DNA of 64,000 nucleotides, from NCBI RefSeq assembly GCF_020639365.1, contig NZ_JAINUL010000001.1:3642661-3706660 (forward strand), read 5' to 3'. This DNA comes from Streptomyces flavotricini. GTDB taxonomy: Bacteria; Actinomycetota; Actinomycetes; Streptomycetales; Streptomycetaceae. Shown here piece after piece: positions 37,909-47,203 of the stretch; position 1 is the stretch's first letter, and each line of letters opens with the position of its first letter. Both the position numbers and the translations under genes were made by a program. Below the pieces are notes generated by a model. The model had not been told where the DNA came from, did no database searches, and saw only the letters and a program-made list of their open reading frames with translations.

Positions 37909-40332
37909 CTACGTGCAGGCGTAGCCGTCGCCGTCCGGGTCCAGGCGCAGCGGGTCGCTGCCGTTGACCTTCATGCGCTTCGGGTACTGGTGGGAGGCCA
38001 GCCAGTCGCAGCGGGCCTTCGTCGTCTCCTTCACCTCCGCCGGGAACTTCGTCGGCACGCACTGGCTCGCCGTGCCGTAGTGCCGGTCGCAGCCGGCGAC
38101 GGCCGGGGTGACGGGCGCCGAGTCCCGCTTCCCGGGGTTCTGCCGGGGGGCCGCCTGCGGCGCGTCCGCGAAGTCGTGGACGTGCGGGGACGGGGCCTCG
38201 TCCGCGGCCGCGAGCGCCGGGGCGCCGCCCAGGTGCACCCAGGTCGCCACCGAGGGGATGCCGTTGGCGTCGACGCCGAAGAGCATGTACCAGCCGGGCG
38301 GGGCCAGGTTCGGGTTGCTGGTGACGTTGAGGTCGACGGTGGTGGTGTCGACCACCGACAACGGCAGGTCCACGTACCGCTGGTTCGGGTCCGAGGAGTG
38401 GGTGACCGCCGCCGGGCGGATCAGCTCCGCCTTGGCGATCGGCCGGTCGACGGTGATCCGCTGCGTGTCCCCGTACACCCACTGCGTGTCGATCACCGAG
38501 GTGAGCTTCGGGCGCGCTCCCTTGAACAGGTAGGGCGGGGTGTAGATCGACACGTTGTTGTTGTACGTGCCGTTGCCGGGGTTGTCGCCGACCGCCATGA
38601 CCCGGCCGTCGGGCAGCAGGAAGGCGCCCGAGTGGTAGGTCCGCGGGATCGGGTCGGCCGGCAGTCCGGCCTTGTAGGTGTTGGTCACCGGGTCGAAGAA
38701 CGAGGCCTCGTACACCGGGTCGGCCCGGTCGTGCAGCCCGCCGCCGGTCTCCAGCACCTTGCCGTCCGGCAGCAGTACGGCCGACACGTACATCTTGCCC
38801 TCGGCCCCGGTCTGCGCCCGCTTGACGCCGCCCACGTCGACCAGGCCCTGCGGCAGGTCGGGGCCGGCGGTGTACGCGGGGCTCGCCGCCTTCAGGTCGA
38901 TCAGCTCGGTGAGCCGGTTCGCCGCCGGGTTCGACTCGTTGTTGCCGCCGCCGACCGTCAGGACCCGCTGGTCCTGGGCGGGCGGCAGCAGCACGCTCGC
39001 CGACTCGTCGCGTTCGTCCTTCTTGCGGAGCCCGGGCACGTCCGTGATCGTGTTCGCGCCGTAGTCGTAGATCGAAGCGCCGCTGCCCTGCGTGCCGTTG
39101 CCGAAGGTGTGGCTGCCGGAGTAGAAGAGCCGCCCGTCCTGCATCAGGATCATCGACGGGTACAGGCCCCAGTAGGACCAGGTCTGGTTGACCTCGTTCA
39201 TGGGCAGCCACTTGTTCTGCGCCGCCGAGAACCTCTCCGCCGTGACGTTGCCCGTGGAGTCCTCCTTCAGGCCGCCGAAGGAGATCACGTCGCCGTTGCC
39301 GAGGATCGTCGCCGACGGGTACCAGTGCCCGCCGTTCAGGTCGTTGGTCTTCGTGTACGCCTCGGTCGCCGGGTCGAAGACGTAGGAGTCCTTCAGCCCC
39401 TGGTAGCCGATCTTGCCGTCGGCGGAGGGGTATCCCTTGTTCCCGCTCATCACGAGCACGCGGCCGTCCGACAGCTGCACGTGCCCCGAGCAGAACATGT
39501 CCACCGGCGTCGGGATCGTCTTGAAGGACCCGTTCGCCGGGTCGTACACGGCCGAGGTGAACGTGCCCGCGTTGAACTGCGCGATGTCGTTGCCCGAGCC
39601 CGCGATCAGCAGCACCTTGCCGTTCTTCAGAACCACGGCGTGCATCGAGCGCACCGGGTTCTTGGCCGGGATCACCTCCCACCTGCCCTTGGCGCACTCG
39701 TCGGGCGTGCCCGTGCAGCCCGGCTGCGGCGGGGCCGCGCCCACCTCCTCCAGCGCGTAGTCGTCGGTGGTGAGCGTGCCCACCCCGTAGACCGAGAGCC
39801 CCCACGTGATCTTGTCGGTGCCGGGCGGGACGGCGGGTGTACGGACCTCCGTGCGCGCCCAGCCGGCGCTGACCGGCGGATTCTGCAGGTCGGTCCAGTA
39901 CTGCCAGCCCGCGGTGGCGTCGTGGCGGAACACGGTCACGGACACGTCCGGGGTGTTCGACTTGTACCAGGCGGACAGGTCGTACTGCCGGCCCGGCACG
40001 ACGGTGGGCGCACAGGTGGTGTTCTCGGTGACGAGCGCCTTGCGGTCGCCGCTGAGGCGGCGGGTGAGCGAGACCCTCATGGCCTTGGTGCCGCTGTGCG
40101 CGTCGGCGACGGTGGCGAAGGTGAAGTCGTTGTCGCCCCAGCCGGACTTCTCCCAGCAGGACGGCATGTCCTCGCCGGGTGCGCCGGCGGTCTCGAAACC
40201 GGAATTGGTGAGCAGGTTGGGCGGTCCGGCCGTGGCCTGTTGCGGTGCGGTGAGCAGCAGGCCCGCGGTCATCGCCCCGACGGCGGCCAGGGCGGCGCGC
40301 CGCCCGGCCTTCCGCCGGATGTTCGCTGGCAT
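37909..40332 (-). CDS. Secreted radical copper oxidase (galactose oxidase/GlxA-like) with excalibur motif
   Basis: An 807-residue exported protein. The signal peptide (1-35) is followed by a CBM-like beta domain (about 38-195) and a kelch propeller (about 215-590) and early-set domain. Copper-site residues are all present: Cys281 and Tyr338 (the expected Cys-Tyr cofactor, in MFCSGH and GHWYPS), Tyr566-His567 (PRTYHSG) and His645 (VTHSSDPNQR). The C-terminus (about 745-807) has DPDGDGYAC, an excalibur calcium-binding motif, after a Cys-rich stretch. GlxA of S. lividans oxidises a tip glycan together with CslA; here three glycosyltransferase genes lie upstream on the same strand, 40 bases away, supporting a glycan substrate. 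Confidence 0.92.
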   Translation of the reverse strand: MPANIRRKAGRRAALAAVGAMTAGLLLTAPQQATAGPPNLLTNSGFETAGAPGEDMPSCWEKSGWGDNDFTFATVADAHSGTKAMRVSLTRRLSGDRKALVTENTTCAPTVVPGRQYDLSAWYKSNTPDVSVTVFRHDATAGWQYWTDLQNPPVSAGWARTEVRTPAVPPGTDKITWGLSVYGVGTLTTDDYALEEVGAAPPQPGCTGTPDECAKGRWEVIPAKNPVRSMHAVVLKNGKVLLIAGSGNDIAQFNAGTFTSAVYDPANGSFKTIPTPVDMFCSGHVQLSDGRVLVMSGNKGYPSADGKIGYQGLKDSYVFDPATEAYTKTNDLNGGHWYPSATILGNGDVISFGGLKEDSTGNVTAERFSAAQNKWLPMNEVNQTWSYWGLYPSMILMQDGRLFYSGSHTFGNGTQGSGASIYDYGANTITDVPGLRKKDERDESASVLLPPAQDQRVLTVGGGNNESNPAANRLTELIDLKAASPAYTAGPDLPQGLVDVGGVKRAQTGAEGKMYVSAVLLPDGKVLETGGGLHDRADPVYEASFFDPVTNTYKAGLPADPIPRTYHSGAFLLPDGRVMAVGDNPGNGTYNNNVSIYTPPYLFKGARPKLTSVIDTQWVYGDTQRITVDRPIAKAELIRPAAVTHSSDPNQRYVDLPLSVVDTTTVDLNVTSNPNLAPPGWYMLFGVDANGIPSVATWVHLGGAPALAAADEAPSPHVHDFADAPQAAPRQNPGKRDSAPVTPAVAGCDRHYGTASQCVPTKFPAEVKETTKARCDWLASHQYPKRMKVNGSDPLRLDPDGDGYACT

Positions 40333-40372
40333 GGACGGTTCCCTTCTGTTCTGTGCGGCGGCTCTGTACGGC

Positions 40373-41584
40373 TCAGCTCCTGGTGGTGCGTCCCGTACGC
40401 GCGGTACGGGTCCCCCGCGGCAGGTAGACGAGGGCCTCGGTGGCGGCGAACCGCAGGACGAAGGTGGTGACCAGGGCCAGCGCGGTGGCGGGCAGCACCT
40501 CCATGCCGAGGCGGGCGACGAACAGGGCGATCAGCGGGATCCGCAGCAGGAGATCGGCGTTGGCCAGCAGGGCGAAGCGGCCGACCCGGTCCGCCCAGTG
40601 CCGGTGCCGGCGCCGGTCGCGGAAGAGCAGGGTCTCGATGAGGACGAAGTTCCAGAGCACCCCGGCCTGGTTGGCGGCGATCTCGGCCGGCAGGTAGTGC
40701 ACCCCGGCGTGCGTGAGCAGCCACAGCGCGAACAGGTTCGGGACGAAGCCGGAGAGCCCGATCAGCCCGAATCCGATCATCCGGGCCAGCGGGGTCGCGG
40801 AACGCAGCGCGGCGAGGTGGGCGAGGAACCGCAGCCCCTCGCGGGCCCCGGACTTGGACTCGCCCGAGTAGCGGTCCTGGAAGACGAACGGCACCTCGGC
40901 GACCTTGGCGGGCCGGCAGCGCACCGCCAGCTCCAGCAGGATCTTGTAGCCGAGCGGTTTGAGGGCGTCCGCGGTGGCCGCCGGGCGGCGCAGGGCGAAG
41001 AAGCCGCTCATCGGGTCGCTGATCCCGCGCAGGGCGCGCGGGAAGAGCCCCTTGGCGAGCCAGGTCGCGCCGCGCGAGACGGCGATGCGGTGGCTCCCGG
41101 CGAGTCCGGCCCGGCTGCCGCCGGGGATGTAGCGGGAGGCGACGACGAGGTCGGCTCCGGTGCGCTCGCCCTCGCCGACGAGCTCGGGCACCAGGTGGGG
41201 AGGGTGCTGGAGGTCGGCGTCCATGACGACGATCCAGTCCGTGCCGGCAAGTTTCAGGCCTTCGACGACGGCGCCGCCGAGGCCCCCGACCGCCCGCTCG
41301 CGGTGCAGGACGCAGACCCGGAAGGGCAGGTCGAGGGCGGCCTTCTCGATGACGGCGGGGGTGTCGTCCGTGGAGTCGTCCACGAACAGCACCTCGCAGG
41401 GCAGGCGGGCGGGGAGGGAGCCGGCGAGCCGGCTCAGCAACTCGGCTATGTTCCCGGCCTCGTTGAAGGTCGGGATGATGAGGGTGACGCTGCCCGGCGC
41501 CGCCTCCCCGCCCCCGCCCCCTTCGCCCGGAATAGAAGCTTCCGGATTACTCGGGGCGTGCGGGGTCCACAGGTCCTCGCTCAT
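40373..41584 (-). CDS. GT2 glycosyltransferase fused to GtrA domain (DPM1-like)
   Basis: 403 residues. The N-terminal GT2 domain (about 33-260) resembles polyprenyl-phosphate mannose/glucose synthase: TLIIPTFNEAGNIAELL, EVLFVDDSTDDT, DWIVVMDADLQHPP (DxD) and GISDPMSGFFALRR. A C-terminal GtrA-type domain with four membrane helices follows (about 265-385). Such fusions make polyprenyl-phosphate-sugar on the inside and may aid its flipping. The product would feed the GT-C enzyme encoded just upstream (6-base gap). A Gly/Glu-rich linker lies near the N-terminus. Confidence 0.9.
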   Translation of the reverse strand: MSEDLWTPHAPSNPEASIPGEGGGGGEAAPGSVTLIIPTFNEAGNIAELLSRLAGSLPARLPCEVLFVDDSTDDTPAVIEKAALDLPFRVCVLHRERAVGGLGGAVVEGLKLAGTDWIVVMDADLQHPPHLVPELVGEGERTGADLVVASRYIPGGSRAGLAGSHRIAVSRGATWLAKGLFPRALRGISDPMSGFFALRRPAATADALKPLGYKILLELAVRCRPAKVAEVPFVFQDRYSGESKSGAREGLRFLAHLAALRSATPLARMIGFGLIGLSGFVPNLFALWLLTHAGVHYLPAEIAANQAGVLWNFVLIETLLFRDRRRHRHWADRVGRFALLANADLLLRIPLIALFVARLGMEVLPATALALVTTFVLRFAATEALVYLPRGTRTARTGRTTRS

Positions 41585-41590
41585 GGCGGA

Positions 41591-43297
41591 TCAGCTCCCG
41601 TCGGCTCGGTCGGTCCTGCGGATCTCGATGCGGTCCTCGCCGGAGCCGAAGACGGCCACCGGGCTCGAATGCTCCAGCGCGGCCTTCACGTTGGGCAGGT
41701 CCACCGCGTCCCGGCGGACGGTGGGCGAGGAGACCACGTAGTCGATGTCGCGCCAGCCGCGCGGCAGGGTCCTGGTGACGGCGGGGTCGAGGTCGGCCTT
41801 GTAGAACCAGATGGCGCCGAGTCCGGGCTCGAAGCCGTGGTGGACGGCGTCCAGCCAGAGCGCGTCGTCGACCAGGACCCGGGTGCGCCCGGGGTCGGGG
41901 ACCTCCCGGCCGAGCCAGGCGGCGGCCGCCCGGTACGGGGCGTTCGCGTCGGCCGTGAGCGCGGTGCGGTCGCCCTCGTACCAGCGCGGCAGGACGTACG
42001 CCGCGGCGGCCGCGGCGAGTACGCCGATCAGCGCCCGGCGCCCGTACGTCAGGGACCGGCGCTCCCCCGGCGTACGGCGGCGGCGCAGCACGGCGTGCGT
42101 GACGCTGGCCGCGCCCCCGGCGAGGACCAGCGCGAGGAACGGCAGCGCCTGGATCACGTACATCGCGGGCAGATATCCGGAGGGCCGCATCGCGACGGCC
42201 GCCAGGATCACGGCGGCGAGCGCCGGGCCGGCGAGCGCGCGGGCGGTGACCGACCACCTGAGGGTGGCGAGCAGCAGGAGCGCTCCGGCCAGCCCGCCGA
42301 GCGGCAGGACGGTGTCGTAGTACAGCCAGGACCGCAGCACGCCGTTCGAACCGGAGCCGCGGGCGAGGATGAAGCCCGAGCCCGGGCGGCTCATCTGGTA
42401 GGTGATGCCGTCGATCAGCGAGACGTGCCCGGCTCCGGGCAGCAGCTCGCTGTTGAGCAGCGCGTACAAGGGGTACGAGAGCCCGATCAGCGCGCAGGCG
42501 GTGATGGCGCCGGTGACGGCGAACTTGCGGGTGTCGCGGTGGCTGTGGCGCCACATGGTCACCAGCAACGCCGGGAGCACCACCAGCATCGTCTCCTTGG
42601 TCAGGACGGCGGTGGCGGCCGCGAGCCCCGATCCGAAGTGGTGCCACAGGTGGCGGCTGGGGGACGCGGCCAGACAGAAGGCCAGCAGCATCCACATCAC
42701 GGCGAGGTTGTCGAGGAAGATCTCCCGCTGGAGCACGACGGAGAGCGGGGAGAGTCCGAAGAGGGCCATCGCGAGGCCCGCGGCCCAGCGCGGCAGCCAG
42801 AGCCGGCGGGCGAGTACGTAGATCAGCACCGAGCTCGCGGCGGAGACGGCGATCATCGAGAAGCGCATCGGCGCGACGGTCATCCAGTCGGGCACGAGCA
42901 GCGAGGGCAGGTAGGTCAGGCCGGCCACCTGTATCCAGCCGAGCGGCGGATGGTCGTACCAGTACGTGTAGTGCGCGAGGCCGTCGCCCTGCTGGACGGC
43001 CCACGCCTGGGCGAGGTACGTGCCCTCGTCGTCGCTCAGGGTCGGGAAGTGCGTGATGTTCCAGCCCTGGACGAGGACGATCGCGAGCAGGACGGCCCCG
43101 CAGAGCAGCAGGTCGGGGCGGGAGGAGCGGAAGCGGACGAGGGGGTGGGCCGGGGCGGGCGGCCGGACCCCGAGTCCGCCGTGACGTGTCCGCTGCTGCG
43201 GGACCAAAGGTGGGTGGGCGGTGGCGCCGGCAGTGGCGGTGGCATCGGCGGCGGCGCCGGACCGGGGATCAGTGGCCGTGGGCAGGGTGGCGGTCAC
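41591..43297 (-). CDS. GT-C family membrane glycosyltransferase (ArnT/PMT-like)
   Basis: 568 residues from GTG 43297, overlapping the upstream GT2 stop by 4 bases. After a Pro/Ala-rich N-terminus come about ten membrane helices. The first external loop has FPTLSDDEGTYLAQAWAVQQGDG, with the acidic DDE typical of GT-C enzymes, and YWYDHPPLGWIQVAGL, with the HPP motif of GT39/GT83 enzymes. A C-terminal soluble external domain follows. It should use a polyprenyl-phosphate-linked sugar, likely made by the neighbouring GT2-GtrA protein, to modify a surface glycan or protein. The acceptor is unknown. Confidence 0.88.
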   Translation of the reverse strand: MTATLPTATDPRSGAAADATATAGATAHPPLVPQQRTRHGGLGVRPPAPAHPLVRFRSSRPDLLLCGAVLLAIVLVQGWNITHFPTLSDDEGTYLAQAWAVQQGDGLAHYTYWYDHPPLGWIQVAGLTYLPSLLVPDWMTVAPMRFSMIAVSAASSVLIYVLARRLWLPRWAAGLAMALFGLSPLSVVLQREIFLDNLAVMWMLLAFCLAASPSRHLWHHFGSGLAAATAVLTKETMLVVLPALLVTMWRHSHRDTRKFAVTGAITACALIGLSYPLYALLNSELLPGAGHVSLIDGITYQMSRPGSGFILARGSGSNGVLRSWLYYDTVLPLGGLAGALLLLATLRWSVTARALAGPALAAVILAAVAMRPSGYLPAMYVIQALPFLALVLAGGAASVTHAVLRRRRTPGERRSLTYGRRALIGVLAAAAAAYVLPRWYEGDRTALTADANAPYRAAAAWLGREVPDPGRTRVLVDDALWLDAVHHGFEPGLGAIWFYKADLDPAVTRTLPRGWRDIDYVVSSPTVRRDAVDLPNVKAALEHSSPVAVFGSGEDRIEIRRTDRADGS

Positions 43298-44619
43298 TGG
43301 TTGCCGTCCTCTCGGATCGCGGTGGACGCGCCGGCGGCACCCGCCCCGGCGGTGGCGCTGATCGGAGCGAGGTGGGCGCCGGTGTGGCTGGTCAGCTCCC
43401 ACTCGTTGCGGCCGCGCTGCTCGCGCCAGACCGCCCGGATCGCGGCGCCCGCCAGCATCACCTGGTAGAACGGGCCGCCGACGATGAGCTTGAGGTAGTG
43501 CACGAAGCGGACGCGCAGCCCGTACTGGCGGCCGAAGTCGTGCAGGCCGACGATCTCGAACACGAACGTCACCATCGCCGTGATCATGGGGAGGAAGGTG
43601 ATGATCGCGATGCCGACGGGCACGTCGAGCAGGACGGCCACGGCGAAGTTGAGCGGGATGATCACCCCGGAGGCGGCCTGCATGAACGGGGTCATCAGCG
43701 TGTAGCGGGCCAGCCAGCGCTGACCGCGGCCGGGCAGCTGCCGCCAGTCCTTCTTCCGGTAGACCTGCAGGAAGCCCTGGTTCCAGCGGGTGCGCTGCTT
43801 GAGCAGGCTCATCAGCGAGCCGGGCGTCTCCTCGCGGGTGACCATGTCGCTGTCGTACGCGACGACCACCTTCTTGCCGACCGAGGAGAGGCGTACGCCC
43901 AGGTCGCAGTCCTCGGCCAGGCAGTTCTGGTCCCAGCCGCCGGCCTCCCGGAGCACCTCGGTGCGCACGAAGACGGTGTTGCCGCCGAGGGGGATGAACC
44001 CCTTCTCGGCGTGCAGGTGCAGCCGGGAACGGAACCAGAAGAAGTACTCCAGGCAGTTGCGCAGGCTGTACCAGGAGGAGTGGAAGTTGATGAGCTGGAC
44101 CCCGCCCTGGACCACGTCGGCCGCGGTGGAGCGGAAGGCGTGGTCGACGTGGGCGAGGAGCTCGGGGTGGACCTGGTCCTCGGCGTCGAAGACCCCGACG
44201 ATGTCGCCCCGGCAGTGCGGGAGGGCGGTGTTGAGGGCCTTCGGCTTGTTCTTGGCCTCGTGGTGGTCGACGACGACCCGTACGCGCTCGGGCGCCCGCG
44301 CGGCGGCGGCTTCGGCGACGGCGGAGGTCTCCGGGTCGTCGTGGCCGACGATGACGATGATCTCGTAGTCGCCGTGGCTCGATTCGAGCAGCCGCTCGAT
44401 CGTGTGGCGCAGGACCGCCTGCTCGTGCCGGGCCGGCAGGAGCAGCGAGAAGGCCAGCCGGCCCTCCCCGTCGGGGCGGTCGAAGCGGGTGGAGGCGAGC
44501 GTCTCGGGCGTGCGCCACGCGTGCATCTGCCACCACAGCGTGAAGGCGGCCATCCAGAAGAGCGCGAACGAGATCATGGATATGGCGACAGATGTGTACA
44601 AAGCGTCCCCCACAGACAT
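43294..44619 (-). CDS. Processive GT2 glycosyltransferase (cellulose-synthase-like)
   Basis: 441 residues. One N-terminal helix (about 10-32), a cytosolic GT2 domain and three or four C-terminal helices (about 305-400). Catalytic motifs: DAED at 145-148, AEDCDLG with the base Asp at 237, and QRTRW at 275-279. Together these are the D, D, D, Q(Q/R)xRW signature of processive synthases (cellulose, chitin, hyaluronan, NodC). It lacks a PilZ domain. ATG 44619 starts the conserved topology. As first gene of the glycan operon it likely makes the polymer that the later enzymes modify. Confidence 0.9.
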   Translation of the reverse strand: MSVGDALYTSVAISMISFALFWMAAFTLWWQMHAWRTPETLASTRFDRPDGEGRLAFSLLLPARHEQAVLRHTIERLLESSHGDYEIIVIVGHDDPETSAVAEAAAARAPERVRVVVDHHEAKNKPKALNTALPHCRGDIVGVFDAEDQVHPELLAHVDHAFRSTAADVVQGGVQLINFHSSWYSLRNCLEYFFWFRSRLHLHAEKGFIPLGGNTVFVRTEVLREAGGWDQNCLAEDCDLGVRLSSVGKKVVVAYDSDMVTREETPGSLMSLLKQRTRWNQGFLQVYRKKDWRQLPGRGQRWLARYTLMTPFMQAASGVIIPLNFAVAVLLDVPVGIAIITFLPMITAMVTFVFEIVGLHDFGRQYGLRVRFVHYLKLIVGGPFYQVMLAGAAIRAVWREQRGRNEWELTSHTGAHLAPISATAGAGAAGASTAIREDGNQ

Positions 44620-44685
44620 GCCGCGACACCAGGCGGCGATCGTCAATCCCCCCAGGGGATCAGGACGGGCCCCCCGGCCCGCCTG

Positions 44686-44742
44686 CCCCCGCTTCCCCCG
44701 GCTCCCCCTGCTTCCCCCTCGGGCACACCCCCCGGTGTGCCC
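44686..44742 (-). promoter_or_regulatory. Leader of the glycan operon: hairpin plus G-quadruplex motif
   Basis: On the coding strand, a perfect hairpin GGGCACACC / GGTGTGCCC with CCCC loop (44742-44721) is followed by four runs of five G (44718-44714, 44708-44704, 44699-44695, 44690-44686) with loops of 5, 4 and 4 bases. These lie 67-124 bases upstream of the first start codon, probably within the transcript leader. Confidence 0.55.
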
Positions 44743-44875
44743 GCTCGGCGGCTCCCCAGCGACGGCCGCAGACATGAGAGTAGGCAGCGAAAATGAAACC
44801 CAGGAGCCGAGGGGATAAAAACCAGGTTTCCGAAATGCGGGACGAGCAACCGGAATTGACGGTACTCCGGAAGAT

Positions 44876-46939
44876 TCAGGGATGAACCGCACCCAATTGA
44901 TCGGCGAGCTCGACCGGGTCTGTCGTAGGCCGCGCGCAGACGAAATGTCGACACACATACGCCGTCGGAAGGTCGTGCACGAGCGTGCGCTCGGCCAGGA
45001 GGGGGAATTCGCCCCCGCTGCCGTCGGCCGCCCGCGGCAGCCCGACCGCCACGACGGCCCCGGGAGCCGTCCCCAGCAACGCCGTCCGGTGCAGCCGGGC
45101 CAGCGCAGGATCCTCCGGATGCCCCACCACGGCCACCTCGCGCGGGCCGTCGAGCAGCGCCTCGGCGACGGCGAGCCCGTGCCCGATGAAGCGCGGGACG
45201 CGCGGACCCAGCGCGTGCACGACCCCGAGTGCCCGCTCGGCGGCCGTACGGTGCGCCCCGGAGCCGGTGTGGGCGGCGTACGAGAGGAGCGCGCCGGCCG
45301 CGGCCGTCCAGCCGGAGGGGGCCGCGGTGTCGGTCGGGTCCTGGGGGCGGCGGATGAGCCGCTCGGCGTCGTGCGCGGTGTCGTAGAGGGAACCGTCCTC
45401 GGCGGTGAACCGGTCCAGGACGAGGTCGACGAGGAACCCGGCGAACTCCAGCCAGACGCCCTCGCCGGTCACGGCCGCCAGCGCGAGGAAGCCCTCGGCG
45501 ACGTCGCCGTAGTCCTCCAGGACTCCGGCGTTGGCGCCGACGCGCCCGTCCTTGCTGGTCCGGGCCAGCCGTGCCCGCCCGGCGGCCGCGTCGAAGTGGA
45601 CCCGGACGAGGAGGTCCGCGGCCTCGGTCGCCCGCTCGACCAGGTCCGGCCGGTCGAAGTACGCCCCGCACTCGGCCAGCGCGGCGATCGCCAGGCCGTT
45701 CCAGGCGGCGACGATCTTGTCGTCCCGGCCGGGAGCGGGCCGCTCGGCGCGCGCCGCGAGCAGCCGCTCCCGGATGCCGGCGACGGTCCCGGCGTCCAGG
45801 ACGGGACCGTCCTGCGGCAGCTGCAGCACGGACTTCCCGTGCTCGAAGGTGCCCTCGACCGTCACCCCGAAGTACGCCGCGGCCAGGGCCGCGTCGTCCG
45901 CGCCGAGCACCTCGGTCAGCTGGGCGGGGGTCCAGGCGTAGTACGCCCCCTCCACGTGCTCGCCGGTCTGCGGGTCCTCGCTGTCGGCGTCGAGCGCGGA
46001 GGCGAAGCCGCCCTCGGCGGTGCGCAGCTCGCGCACCATGAAGTCGGCGGTCTCCAGGGCGACGCGCCGCGCGAGATCGGAACCCGTCGCCCGCCACAGG
46101 TGCGCGTACACCCGGCACAGCAACGCGTTGTCGTACAGCATCTTCTCGAAGTGGGGCACGACCCACTCCCGGTCCACGGAGTACCGGGCGAACCCGCCCC
46201 CGAGCTGGTCGTAGATCCCGCCGCGGGCCATCGCCTCGCAGGTGTCTGCGGCCATCTGCAGGGCCCCCTCGCCCCCGGTGCGCGCATGGTGGCGCAGCAG
46301 GAACTCCAGCACCATGGAGGGCGGGAACTTCGGCGCCCCGCCGAAGCCGCCGCGGGCGGGGTCGTAGTCCCGCGTCAGCCCGAGCAGCGCCTGCGCGAGC
46401 TCCTCGGGGCCGGGCGTACCGGCCTTGCCGTAGTCCAACTGCCGTCCGGCGAGGTCCCGTACGATCCGCTGCGCGACCTCGGCGACCTCCTCGCGCCGCC
46501 CCGTCCACGCGGTCCGCACGCCTTCGAGGACCTCCATGAAGGAGGGCATCCCGTGCCGGGGCTCGGGCGGGAAGTAGGTCCCGAAGTAGAAGGGCTCGGC
46601 CTCGGGGGTGAGGAAGACGGTCATGGGCCAGCCGCCCTGTCCGGTGGCGGCCTGCACGGCCTCCATGTAGACGGCGTCGACGTCGGGCCGCTCCTCGCGG
46701 TCCACCTTGATGTTGACGAAGTGCTCGTTCATGTAGGCGGCGGCCAGCTCGTCCTCGAAGGACTCGTGCGCCATGACGTGGCACCAGTGGCAACTGCTGT
46801 ATCCGACGCTGAGCACGACGGGCACCCCCCGCTCCCGCGCCTCCGCGAACGCCTCCGGCGACCAGGGCCACCAGTCGACGGGATTGTCCGCATGCTGCAG
46901 CAAATACGGCGAGGTCTCATGAGCGAGGCGGTTCGGCAT
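44876..46939 (-). CDS. YyaL/DUF255 thioredoxin-like and glycan-binding-like protein
   Basis: 687 residues. The N-terminal DUF255 thioredoxin-like domain has NRLAHETSPYLLQHADNPVDWWPW and the active-site-like SSCHWCHVMAHESF (Cys50, Cys53), followed by NIKVDREERPDVDAVYM and GGWPMTVFLTPE. A large alpha/alpha-barrel resembling six-hairpin glycosidase/epimerase folds follows (GGIYDQLGGGFARYSVD, VPHFEKMLYDNALL, ALDADSE). The family is universal (human SPATA20, B. subtilis YyaL) with no settled function. ATG 46939 begins at the conserved MPNRLA. Homologue of Rv1084. Confidence 0.92.
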   Translation of the reverse strand: MPNRLAHETSPYLLQHADNPVDWWPWSPEAFAEARERGVPVVLSVGYSSCHWCHVMAHESFEDELAAAYMNEHFVNIKVDREERPDVDAVYMEAVQAATGQGGWPMTVFLTPEAEPFYFGTYFPPEPRHGMPSFMEVLEGVRTAWTGRREEVAEVAQRIVRDLAGRQLDYGKAGTPGPEELAQALLGLTRDYDPARGGFGGAPKFPPSMVLEFLLRHHARTGGEGALQMAADTCEAMARGGIYDQLGGGFARYSVDREWVVPHFEKMLYDNALLCRVYAHLWRATGSDLARRVALETADFMVRELRTAEGGFASALDADSEDPQTGEHVEGAYYAWTPAQLTEVLGADDAALAAAYFGVTVEGTFEHGKSVLQLPQDGPVLDAGTVAGIRERLLAARAERPAPGRDDKIVAAWNGLAIAALAECGAYFDRPDLVERATEAADLLVRVHFDAAAGRARLARTSKDGRVGANAGVLEDYGDVAEGFLALAAVTGEGVWLEFAGFLVDLVLDRFTAEDGSLYDTAHDAERLIRRPQDPTDTAAPSGWTAAAGALLSYAAHTGSGAHRTAAERALGVVHALGPRVPRFIGHGLAVAEALLDGPREVAVVGHPEDPALARLHRTALLGTAPGAVVAVGLPRAADGSGGEFPLLAERTLVHDLPTAYVCRHFVCARPTTDPVELADQLGAVHP

Positions 46940-47203
46940 GGCCCCATCCTCGCGCACCGGGCGGGGCGTCGCGGGGAGCGGAAGACGGCGTGCCACCCCC
47001 CGTCGGCCGCGGCCCCGGCCCGCAGGTCGGGCCGCGCGGCCTCGACCGGAGGTCGCGTGCGCGCGGCGGAACGTACATATATGCGCGTGAGCGGGGGGAG
47101 TTGGGGCAACTCCCTCTGATCTAGCTCAGATTCCCTCGCGCTCGCGGCAGTCCCGGCGGACACTTGGGGCCACGTTGCCGGAGCTCTCTTGAGGGGGATG
47201 CCG

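Noticed and set aside
39806..43468. Very long rightward frame of about 1220 codons
   Set aside because: It is antisense to the copper oxidase and two glycosyltransferases, with an Arg/Gly/Asp-rich composition and no domains; GC-rich codon bias creates such frames.
47096..47114. GGGAGTTG-GGG-CAACTCCC inverted repeat before the STAND gene as an operator
   Set aside because: It could be an operator or a leader hairpin, but the 3-base loop and lack of a regulator gene leave too little support for a feature call.
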